Positions 1-6,613 are shown, counted from the stretch's first letter. The stretch: 6,832 nt of DNA from Prevotella sp. (GCA_022732315.1 JAIJUV010000133.1:1-6832), one strand, 5' to 3'. The notes: generated by a model not told the origin, from the sequence alone. Numbers and translations: made by a program.

Positions 1-726
1 TGTGATGTGGATCAAACCGTCAACACCGCCGAGGTCAACGAATACACCGTAAGTAGTGATGTTCTTAACGGTACCCTCGAGGATCTGACCCTTCTCGAGC
101 TTGCCGATGATTTCCTTACGCTGCTGCTCGAGCTCCTGCTCGATGAGTGCCTTGTGAGATACAACGACATTGCGGAACTCCTGGTTGATTTTTACAACCT
201 TGAACTCCATTGTCTTGCCTACGAATACGTCGTAGTCGCGTATAGGGTGAACGTCGATCTGGCTTCCTGGCAAGAAAGCCTCGATACCGAAGACGTCAAC
301 GATCATACCGCCCTTAGTGCGGCACTTGATGTAACCCTGGATGATCTCCTCGTTCTCGAGAGCTGCATTAACACGCTCCCAAGACTTGCTGAGGCGAGCC
401 TTCTTGTGAGAGAGTACCAGCTGACCCTTTGTATCCTCCTGGTTCTCTACGTAAACCTCAACCTTGTCGCCTACCTTGAGGTCTGGGTTGTAACGGAACT
501 CTGAAGCTGGGATGATACCATCGCTCTTGTAGCCGATGTTTACGATAACCTCTTTCTTGTCTACAGAGATTACGGTACCCTCAACAACCTGGTGTTCAGT
601 TACCTTGTTCAATGTTTCGTCATAGGCCTTCTCGAGGTCTGTTTTGCTGACGCCTGCGTTTGTGCCGTTCTCGAACTCGTCCCAATTGAAGTCGTCGAGT
701 GGCTGTACGTTCTTAAAATTTGACAT
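1..726 (-). CDS. rpsA: 30S ribosomal protein S1, N-terminal 242 residues (runs off the left edge)
   Basis: S1 binds mRNA on the 30S subunit and helps bring weakly structured or SD-poor messages to the ribosome, which matters in Bacteroidetes where SD sequences are scarce. Read on the minus strand from the ATG at 726-724 the frame stays open to base 1. The protein begins MSNFKNVQPLDDFNWDEFEN, an acidic tail followed by OB-fold S1 repeats: repeat 1 about residues 46-112 (VVEGTVISVDKKEVIVNIGYK), repeat 2 about 127-195 (EIIQGYIKCRTKGGMIVDVFG), and the start of repeat 3 from about 212 (GQILEGTVKNITTYGVFVDLGG). Family members in this phylum have about 600 residues, so more than half lies outside the window. 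The ATG is the first in frame after an A/T-rich leader and follows a good promoter, so the start is well supported. The long plus-strand frame opposite it is an antisense shadow. Confidence 0.97.
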   Translation of the reverse strand, partial: MSNFKNVQPLDDFNWDEFENGTNAGVSKTDLEKAYDETLNKVTEHQVVEGTVISVDKKEVIVNIGYKSDGIIPASEFRYNPDLKVGDKVEVYVENQEDTKGQLVLSHKKARLSKSWERVNAALENEEIIQGYIKCRTKGGMIVDVFGIEAFLPGSQIDVHPIRDYDVFVGKTMEFKVVKINQEFRNVVVSHKALIEQELEQQRKEIIGKLEKGQILEGTVKNITTYGVFVDLGGVDGLIHIT

Positions 727-752
727 AAAAAATAATTAAAAAATTTAAATTA

Positions 753-769
753 ATAAAGTTAGACTTTAT
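753..769 (-). promoter_or_regulatory. Perfect 7-bp hairpin in the rpsA 5' leader
   Basis: The arms ATAAAGT and ACTTTAT are exact inverted repeats separated by three bases. The hairpin lies in the roughly 60-nt untranslated leader expected from the rpsA promoter, 27 bases before the start codon. S1 is known to repress its own translation through leader structure in enterobacteria. A similar role here is inference, because the stem is A/T-rich and weak. Confidence 0.35.
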
Positions 770-791
770 ATATATTGTTAAAAATCGGCTG

Positions 792-820
792 CAAAGTTAC
801 TCATTTTCTTTGGTTTACAA
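792..820 (-). promoter_or_regulatory. Bacteroidetes-type promoter of rpsA
   Basis: On the minus strand TTG (820-818) is followed after 18 bases by TAACTTTG (799-792). This matches the Bacteroidetes primary sigma pattern of a -33 TTG and a -7 TAnnTTTG. Transcription would start near 785, giving a leader of about 60 nt before the rpsA ATG. Confidence 0.8.
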
Positions 821-939
821 GCGTTTGGCATCTCTTTTCTTCTGTTTGTTAATGATATTTAACTAAAATGGGCGTTTCTTCTTGCTTTTTTCTCTCTTTA
901 CATTAATTAATGGTAGTAAGGTTTCGCACGTAACCTCCG

Positions 940-1171
940 GTCCCCGAAGGGGGCCAACTTTCAATAACCGCTGGTGGAATGACCAAAGGTCATGGAACCT
1001 GCGGACAAGCATCAGGAGGGAGAAATCGTCCCCAAAGGGGGCGAACAATACCCAATCTTACTCCTGTTCGCCCCCTTCGGGGACGGCAGAGAGAGTATGT
1101 CTTCTATCCGCAGGTTCCATTCCCTTCGGTCATTCCACCCGCGGTTATTCACATTCGCCCCCTTCGGGGAC
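940..1171. repeat. 232-bp nested palindrome built from hairpin modules
   Basis: Three pairs of inverted arms share one centre near 1056. The outer arms 940-954 and 1157-1171 are exact over 15 bp. The middle arms 964-1005 and 1107-1148 match at 38 of 42 positions. The inner arms 1027-1047 and 1065-1085 match at 20 of 21, around a 17-base loop (1048-1064). Each outer and inner arm is itself a small hairpin (CCCC-GAA/AAA-GGGG on one side, CCCC-TTCG-GGGG on the other). The middle-left arm contains GACCAAAGGTC. The order is therefore A'-B'-A'-loop-A-B-A. The element is far more G/C-rich than its A/T-rich flanks. It carries no transposase and no obvious target duplication. It may be a dispersed intergenic repeat of the MITE or REP kind, or a structured RNA. 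The sequence alone does not decide. Confidence 0.85.
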
Positions 1172-1309
1172 GGCAGGATTCCACTTATGAAAGTTCAGAA
1201 TGATGGAAAAGCTTTTGCCCTTTCAGAACTTGAAATGCGGCAGAATCGCTGCGAAAAAATCAATTGCATGTAAATTGCGTTAAATTCATTAAAAAATCAT
1301 CCCGAAATG

Positions 1310-1339
1310 TTGCGGATTACAAAATATTTGTTACCTTTG
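1310..1339 (+). promoter_or_regulatory. Bacteroidetes-type promoter of the antiporter gene
   Basis: TTG at 1310-1312 is followed after 19 bases by TACCTTTG at 1332-1339, a full match to the TTG / TAnnTTTG pattern. Transcription would begin near 1346, about 30 nt before the ATG at 1377. Two TAAATT copies ten bases apart (1271-1276, 1281-1286) lie upstream in A/T-rich DNA. Confidence 0.75.
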
Positions 1340-1376
1340 CCCCGAAATATGAAAAAATGAATAACTATTGAGTATT

Positions 1377-2807
1377 ATGACACTAGTCATCTTGTCCATA
1401 CTGATACTGGCTTGCGTACTCATTGCAACCGAGAACGTGACCAAAGTGAACCGTGCTGCCGTGGCTATCTTCGCCGGAACGGTGGGATGGGTGCTGTATA
1501 TATGCTTCGGCATGGACTTCGTGACTAACGAACACTCAGCAGATTACAGCCATTATCTAGACCTCACGAACCTGGAATCCACCAGCACCAACGTGAAGTA
1601 CTTCATCTCAAGGCACATCTTCCTGCCACAGGTGGGCAGGGCTGCCGAGATCGTGCTCTTTCTGCTCGCCACCATGACCATCGTGGATATACTCAATAAC
1701 AACGGCTGCTTCGACTTCGTGCGCCAGTTGCTTCGCACACGCAGCAGCAGGAAGATGCTCTGGACGCTGGCCATCGTCACCTTCATCATCTCTATCAACC
1801 TCGACAACCTCACTACCACCGTCATGATGCTCACCATCATGCACGGCATCATCCCAAGTCGCCGACAGCGAATGATATTCGGCAGTTCCATCCTCCTTGC
1901 CGCCAACTGCGGCGGTGCGCTTACCGTTATCGGTAACCCCGAAGGTCTGGTGCTCTGGAATTCCGGAGCCGTTACTGCCACCATCTTCTCGCTTTCGCTG
2001 CTGGTTCCTTGCCTGGCTGCGTGGCTCGTGCCTACGGCAATGATGCAGCGCATGCTGCCGGATAGGGTGGAGACGGAGTGGATTGCCATGCCTTTCCGCG
2101 GCGATGACACGCGCCTCAACGTGTGGCAGCGACTGCTGATGCTCCTGGTGGGCATCGGAGGCCTGTGGTTTATCCCTACCTTTCATAACATCACCAAGCT
2201 GAGTCCGTTTCTGGGTGCGCTGTGCGTGCTCAGTATCCTCTGGATTGTGAACGAAATCTTCAATCGCAAGCTCATGAACATGGATGCGATGGTGGAGCGC
2301 CGTACCCCATTGGTATTGCAGTATGGCGTTATCCAGATGATGCTCTTCGTGATGGGCATGATGCTGGCTGTGGGCGTGGTGAAGGAGACGGGTGCCTTCG
2401 GCGACCTCACGGCATGGCTGGGCGTAAGCGATGAGCATCCTAACGTGTGGCTGCATGGCATTGCGGCTGGAGTGCTGAGCACCGTGCTCGACAACTTCGC
2501 TACGGCGATGAACTTCTTCTCACTGCACGACGTGGTGGGACTGGGCGACCCTCAGTCGGCGCTAGACTCTGTATATCAGACCAATGGAGTATACTGGCAG
2601 GTCATCGCCTACTGCGTGATGGCTGGCGGCAACGTGCTCGGCATCGGCACCATCAGCGGCCTTGCCCTGATGAAGATGGAGCACATGCACATGGTCTGGT
2701 ATTTCCGTAACATAGGCTGGAAGGCCCTGGTGGGTGGCGTGCTGGGACTCGCCATCCTCTTGCTCTCGCACACCCTGATGGGCGGGACCATGTACTTGAT
2801 GATTTAA
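1377..2807 (+). CDS. nhaD: NhaD-like sodium/proton antiporter (ion transporter superfamily)
   Basis: A polytopic inner-membrane protein of 476 residues, the usual size for NhaD-type Na+/H+ antiporters, which export sodium in exchange for protons. Hydrophobic segments run through most of its length. The N-terminus (TENVTKVNRAAVAIFAG after TM1) is typical of NhaD. Two internally related halves can be seen. The first has NLDNLTTT (141-148) followed by AANCGGALTVIGN (175-187). The second has VLDNFATA (370-377) followed by AGGNVLGIGT (416-425). Paired D-N-x-x-T and Gly-rich re-entrant motifs of this kind are the hallmark of the ArsB/NhaD ion transporter fold. I chose ATG 1377. An in-frame TTG at 1368 would add three residues but is a rarer start. 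The gene stands alone, divergent from rpsA, with its own promoter and a hairpin after the stop. The cation specificity is inferred from family resemblance; another ion or organic anion substrate is possible. Confidence 0.82.
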   Translation: MTLVILSILILACVLIATENVTKVNRAAVAIFAGTVGWVLYICFGMDFVTNEHSADYSHYLDLTNLESTSTNVKYFISRHIFLPQVGRAAEIVLFLLATMTIVDILNNNGCFDFVRQLLRTRSSRKMLWTLAIVTFIISINLDNLTTTVMMLTIMHGIIPSRRQRMIFGSSILLAANCGGALTVIGNPEGLVLWNSGAVTATIFSLSLLVPCLAAWLVPTAMMQRMLPDRVETEWIAMPFRGDDTRLNVWQRLLMLLVGIGGLWFIPTFHNITKLSPFLGALCVLSILWIVNEIFNRKLMNMDAMVERRTPLVLQYGVIQMMLFVMGMMLAVGVVKETGAFGDLTAWLGVSDEHPNVWLHGIAAGVLSTVLDNFATAMNFFSLHDVVGLGDPQSALDSVYQTNGVYWQVIAYCVMAGGNVLGIGTISGLALMKMEHMHMVWYFRNIGWKALVGGVLGLAILLLSHTLMGGTMYLMI

Positions 2808-2828
2808 ACCATATCTGATAAAGAAAAG

Positions 2829-2848
2829 GGGATGTGAACACGCATCCC
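2829..2848 (+). terminator. Terminator-like hairpin after the antiporter gene
   Basis: GGGATGTG (2829-2836) pairs with CGCATCCC (2841-2848) around an AACA loop, eight pairs including one G-T wobble, starting 21 bases after the stop codon. No T-run follows on the plus strand; the pyrimidine-rich side lies on the minus strand. It is a stable 3' hairpin in the right place, but it may be a 3'-end stabiliser rather than a full intrinsic terminator. Confidence 0.5.
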
Positions 2849-2880
2849 GAACGAAAAGACGTAGATTTTTGACAATGCCC

Positions 2881-2898
2881 TCTTATAAGCTTATAAGA
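2881..2898. promoter_or_regulatory. Perfect 18-bp palindrome upstream of pfkA (possible operator)
   Basis: TCTTATAAGCTTATAAGA reads the same on both strands and is also two tandem copies of the self-complementary octamer CTTATAAG. It has no loop, so a DNA-binding dimer site is more likely than an RNA hairpin. It sits just upstream of the candidate pfkA -7 element, where a regulator could act. The regulator is unknown. Confidence 0.45.
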
Positions 2899-2904
2899 AA
2901 TCCT

Positions 2905-2955
2905 CTTTGCAGGAAATTTATCTTTGCGAGAAATCTATCTCTGCGAGAAATCTGT
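2905..2955 (+). repeat. Three tandem 17-bp repeats in the pfkA upstream region
   Basis: Units at 2905-2921, 2922-2938 and 2939-2955 follow the pattern CTTTGCGAGAAATCTAT. The second and third units differ at two positions, and the first is more diverged. A degenerate AGAAATC at 2896-2902 precedes them. The junction between units one and two creates a TATCTTTG promoter-like box. Direct tandem repeats here may bind a regulator or reflect slippage. Confidence 0.75.
2919..2926 (+). promoter_or_regulatory. Candidate -7 element for pfkA
   Basis: TATCTTTG matches TAnnTTTG exactly. No TTG lies 18-20 bases upstream, so only half of the promoter pattern is present. If used, transcription would start near 2933 and give a leader of about 120 nt. 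The same position in the next repeat unit reads TATCTCTG, a one-base mismatch. Confidence 0.4.
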
Positions 2956-3014
2956 CTTCGAAGGCATTGGATGCAGACAAAATTGAAGAAACTAATTAAA
3001 ATAATGTATCAATT

Positions 3015-3046
3015 AATATAATAAGGTATAAATATAATAAGGTATA
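3015..3046 (+). repeat. Perfect 16-bp tandem duplication at the pfkA ribosome-binding region
   Basis: AATATAATAAGGTATA occurs twice with no mismatch and no spacer. Each copy carries TAAGG, the only Shine-Dalgarno-like sequence in this leader. The second copy places AAGG about 9 bases before the pfkA ATG, a workable distance. The duplication adds a second, more distant candidate site in an A/T-only context. Confidence 0.85.
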
Positions 3047-3051
3047 TAGTT

Positions 3052-4029
3052 ATGGCAAAGATTAAAACTATTGGTATTTTGACATCCGGAGGTGATGCTC
3101 CAGGTATGAACGCAGCTATCCGTGCGGTAACCCGTTCGGCTATCTACAACGGTTTCAACGTGAAGGGTATCTATCGTGGCTACGACGGACTGATCAACGA
3201 CGAGATCAAGACCTTCACTACTGAGAACGTGAGCGGTATCATCGGTACCGGTGGTACGATGCTGAAGACTGCACGTTCCAAGGAATTCATGACAGAAGAG
3301 GGCCGTCAGAAGGCTTTCGAGAATATCCAGAAGGAGGAAATCGATGCGCTGGTGGTTATCGGCGGTAACGGTTCGCTCACCGGTGCGATGAACTTCGCAA
3401 GAGAGTTTGATATCTGCTGCATCGGTTTGCCTGGTACCATCGACAACGACCTCTATGGCACAGACAATACCATCGGTTACGATACTACGATGAACACCAT
3501 CGTGGAGTGTGTAGACCGTATCCGTGATACGGCGCAGAGCCACGAGCGTATCTTCTTCATCGAGGTGATGGGACGTGATGCCGGCTTCCTGGCTCAGAAC
3601 TCAGCCATCGCCAGCGGTGCAGAGGCAGCCATCATCCCAGAGGATTCTACCGACGTTGACCAGTTGGCACAGTTCATGGAGCGTGGTATCCGCAAGTCAA
3701 AGAAGAGCTGTATCGTCATCGTGTCAGAGAGTCCTAAGTGCGGTGCGCTCTACTATGCCGACCGTGTGCGCAAGGAGTTCCCTGAGTTCGACGTGCGTGT
3801 ATCTATCCTCGGTCACCTGCAGCGTGGCGGTCGCCCATCAGCCCGTGACCGTATCCTCGCCAGCCGCACTGGTTGCGGTGCCATCGAGGCCATCATGCAG
3901 GGTCAGCGCAACGTGATGATCGGTGTCCGCAACAACGAGGTGGTATACGTTCCGCTTTCAGAGGCTATCCGTTCTGACAAGCCATTCGACCGCAAGCTGA
4001 TCAAGGTATTGGACGAGCTGAGCATCTAA
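3052..4029 (+). CDS. pfkA: ATP-dependent 6-phosphofructokinase
   Basis: This cytoplasmic enzyme phosphorylates fructose 6-phosphate to fructose 1,6-bisphosphate, the committing step of glycolysis. At 325 residues it has the normal length of the bacterial group A enzyme (E. coli 320). Visible landmarks are [16 protein letters not shown] near the N-terminus (nucleotide binding), GGNGS at 104-108, PGTIDND at 127-133 with the catalytic Asp131, MGR at 173-175 (sugar-phosphate binding) and GHLQRGG at 254-260. Gly107 aligns with the E. coli Gly104 that marks ATP rather than pyrophosphate use. The residue before it, Asn106, replaces the Asp of the common GGDGS motif, which helps hold Mg-ATP. ATG 3052 follows a TAAGG at a sensible distance and gives a standard N-terminus. 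Codon choice is strongly biased to GGT, CGT, AAG and GAG, as expected of a highly expressed gene. It appears monocistronic, between the antiporter gene and the ATP synthase operon. Confidence 0.96.
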   Translation: MAKIKTIGILTSGGDAPGMNAAIRAVTRSAIYNGFNVKGIYRGYDGLINDEIKTFTTENVSGIIGTGGTMLKTARSKEFMTEEGRQKAFENIQKEEIDALVVIGGNGSLTGAMNFAREFDICCIGLPGTIDNDLYGTDNTIGYDTTMNTIVECVDRIRDTAQSHERIFFIEVMGRDAGFLAQNSAIASGAEAAIIPEDSTDVDQLAQFMERGIRKSKKSCIVIVSESPKCGALYYADRVRKEFPEFDVRVSILGHLQRGGRPSARDRILASRTGCGAIEAIMQGQRNVMIGVRNNEVVYVPLSEAIRSDKPFDRKLIKVLDELSI

Positions 4030-4112
4030 TCGCATCTGATAGTATCAACTTGCAGATTCATTTCGTTATCTAATGTCATTATCGGCATTACTTATAGAAG
4101 ATGAGTGAAAAG

Positions 4113-4153
4113 TAAAAATGGTTTAAACGGAACTAAAAATGTTTTAATCCGGA
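4113..4153 (+). repeat. 21-bp-spaced imperfect direct repeat upstream of the ATP synthase promoter
   Basis: TAAAAATGGTTTAAACGGA (4113-4131) recurs as TAAAAATGTTTTAATCCGGA (4134-4153), with 13 of the first 14 bases identical and CGGA at both ends. The 21-bp offset is two helical turns, so both copies face the same side of the DNA. They lie about 30-70 bp upstream of the -33 element, a position suited to an activator. The remainder of 4030-4180 shows only weak dyads, for example GGAGT at 4151-4155 against ACTCC at 4170-4174. Confidence 0.5.
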
Positions 4154-4181
4154 GTAATTTAGTGATAAAACTCCTTAAAAA

Positions 4182-4213
4182 TTTGCAGGTTCCATGAATT
4201 GTTGTTACTTTTG
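4182..4213 (+). promoter_or_regulatory. Bacteroidetes-type promoter of the ATP synthase operon
   Basis: TTTG at 4182-4185 and TACTTTTG at 4206-4213 are separated by 20 bases and fit the -33/-7 pattern. Transcription would start near 4220, leaving a leader of about 100 nt before atpD. That leader contains a small hairpin (CGAAG 4246-4250 with CTTCG 4254-4258), then an A/T-rich stretch up to the ATG. Confidence 0.8.
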
Positions 4214-4298
4214 CAGGCGTTAATCGATGTTCGTGCTACGGGTTCCGAAGCCGCTTCGCGCACATTGAAAGACTAAAAGTACGAAATAATAAATATAA

Positions 4299-5849
<1,551 letters not shown>

Positions 5850-5867
5850 TCTTTAAATCCACGGCTT

Positions 5868-6107
5868 ATGTTACAGCTAAAGATAGTATCTCCTGAGAAA
5901 GTAGTCTTCCAGGGTGAGGTAGAGAGCGTACTGGTTCCGGGAACCCTCGGCTCGTTCGAGATTCTCAAGGATCACGCGCCAATCATCTCTTCGCTCGAAG
6001 TGGGCAAGGTAGAGTATACCACCAAGGAAGGCAAGCAGGCAATGAACATCAAGGGCGGATTCGTGGAATGTAAGAAAAACGAAGTAAGCCTCTGCGTGGA
6101 AGTATAA
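5868..6107 (+). CDS. atpC: F1Fo ATP synthase subunit epsilon, short form
   Basis: Epsilon belongs to the central stalk and links the gamma subunit to the c-ring. This protein has 79 residues, against about 130-140 in E. coli and Bacillus. All of it corresponds to the N-terminal beta-sandwich: LKIVSPEKVVFQGEVESV, then the motif PGTLGSFEILKDHAPI, then GGFVECKKNEVSL. The C-terminal pair of helices, which in other bacteria inhibits ATP hydrolysis, is absent. The stop is clean and the downstream gene follows closely, so this looks like a genuine short form rather than a frameshift. It lies 18 bases after atpD, with no strong SD, and is probably co-transcribed and perhaps translationally coupled with it. 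Confidence 0.95.
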   Translation: MLQLKIVSPEKVVFQGEVESVLVPGTLGSFEILKDHAPIISSLEVGKVEYTTKEGKQAMNIKGGFVECKKNEVSLCVEV

Positions 6108-6110
6108 TTT

Positions 6111-6140
6111 AGTTAATAGTTGACAGTTAATAGTTGACAG
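6111..6140 (+). repeat. Perfect 14-bp tandem duplication between atpC and the AtpI-like gene
   Basis: AGTTAATAGTTGAC occurs twice back to back (6111-6124, 6125-6138), followed by AG, the start of a third copy. It begins three bases after the atpC stop and fills most of the 54-base gap. It has no coding role and may come from replication slippage. Confidence 0.85.
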
Positions 6141-6161
6141 CTATATTGATAAAATAGAATA

Positions 6162-6605
6162 ATGGAAAAAGATGAAAAGTTGCGCTTGCAGACTATCAGG
6201 CAGGCGAGCATCAAGTATAAGCAGATATCTCTGTGGCTCACAGCTCTCATGGCTTTGGCCATCCTCTTTGCCTGTAGGGTTTCTGCCTTATGCGATGATA
6301 TTCTGCCACGGGTTGTTAACCCGCTGATAGTGAGTGCGATATTCTCGCTCGTTGCAAGCACTGCTTATGGCGAAGCCTGGAAGGCTGTGGCTAAATCATC
6401 GCCCGCCAATCTCGCCAAGTTCTACCTGGCAGCATTGGTGCTGAAGCTGATGGCAGGCACGCTGGTGTTCCTCATCTACGTGCTGGTATGCGACAAGCAG
6501 AACATCCTGGGATTCACCGCCGTCTTCGCCCTGTTCTATGTCGTGCTTCTCGTGTTCGACTGCATCTACTTCGCTCGGGTAGAGAAAAAGAACCGTCTTT
6601 CATAA
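6162..6605 (+). CDS. Small four-helix membrane protein, AtpI-like
   Basis: A 147-residue inner-membrane protein inside the ATP synthase operon, between atpC and atpB. A charged N-terminus (MEKDEKLRLQTIRQ) precedes four hydrophobic segments at about 22-40, 51-70, 86-109 and 114-137, and the protein ends in a basic tail (ARVEKKNRLS). The second half, AKFYLAALVLKLMAGTLVFL and onward, resembles the AtpI/ATP-synt_I pattern, in which AtpI helps assemble the c-ring and may aid Mg2+ supply. Topology, size and location all agree with AtpI, but sequence similarity to the E. coli protein is weak and the function is inferred. ATG 6162 is the first good start after the tandem repeat, and the stop lies 47 bases before atpB. 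A 7-bp hairpin spans its stop codon. Confidence 0.75.
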   Translation: MEKDEKLRLQTIRQASIKYKQISLWLTALMALAILFACRVSALCDDILPRVVNPLIVSAIFSLVASTAYGEAWKAVAKSSPANLAKFYLAALVLKLMAGTLVFLIYVLVCDKQNILGFTAVFALFYVVLLVFDCIYFARVEKKNRLS

Positions 6606-6613
6606 GCGGTTCT
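6589..6613 (+). other. Hairpin spanning the stop codon of the AtpI-like gene
   Basis: AGAACCG (6589-6595) pairs exactly with CGGTTCT (6607-6613) around an 11-base loop that contains the TAA stop. No T-run follows, and atpB starts 40 bases downstream, so this is unlikely to be a full terminator. It may be an RNA processing or stability element inside the operon. Confidence 0.4.

Larger units (their letters stand above)
727..1376. other. Divergent intergenic region between rpsA and the antiporter gene
   Basis: This 650-bp stretch holds no credible gene. It contains the rpsA leader and promoter at its left end, a large nested palindrome at 940-1171 in the middle, and the antiporter promoter at its right end. 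The short open frames across 863-1273 all read through the palindrome in several frames, and their products (repeats of the PFG, PSG or PLRGR type) are what a repeated CCCCTTCGGGG module would encode by chance. Between 1172 and 1309 I see only weak dyads: AAGTTC at 1191-1196 against GAACTT at 1226-1231, and the palindrome AAAAGCTTTT at 1207-1216. Confidence 0.8.

Noticed and set aside
7..504. 165-codon plus-strand open frame opposite rpsA
   Set aside because: The minus strand clearly encodes S1 repeats. The plus-strand translation is Leu/Val/Asp-rich, has no family resemblance and is explained by codon bias on the opposite strand.
940..1171. Insertion sequence or integron attachment site
   Set aside because: There is no transposase or integrase frame, no clear target-site duplication at the edges, and no recognisable core site. 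Only the inverted-repeat structure itself is supported.
863..1273. Four overlapping short open frames on both strands of the rpsA-antiporter gap
   Set aside because: They all cross the palindrome, and their repeated PFGD, PSGTA and PLRGR peptides come from reading the same CCCCTTCGGGG module in different frames. None has a start signal or family match that I recognise.
1553..2456. Long minus-strand frames (200 and 282 codons) inside the antiporter gene
   Set aside because: The plus strand has a coherent membrane transporter with paired family motifs. The antisense products are His/Arg-rich and lack any plausible start context.
2869..2896. TTGACA, 16 bp, TTATAA resembling an E. coli sigma-70 promoter
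   Set aside because: The other promoters here follow the Bacteroidetes pattern, where this consensus is not used. The TTATAA belongs to the 18-bp palindrome, so the match is probably chance in A/T-rich DNA.
2905..2955. CRISPR-like array
   Set aside because: The 17-bp units are contiguous with no spacers and no cas genes nearby, so this is a simple tandem repeat.
3013..3916. Antisense frame (3013-3543) and out-of-frame plus-strand frame (3575-3916) over pfkA
   Set aside because: They are shadows of a strongly codon-biased gene whose own frame contains all expected PfkA motifs.
4034..4057. Possible pfkA terminator, ATCTG (4034-4038) with CAGAT (4053-4057)
   Set aside because: The stem has five pairs and a 14-base loop, with only a weak T-rich tail. 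It is too weak to call.
4185..4195. The 11-mer GCAGGTTCCAT shared by the atp promoter and the palindrome arm (1110-1120)
   Set aside because: An 11-bp match between two places in about 7 kb on two strands is expected by chance, and the identity does not extend on either side.
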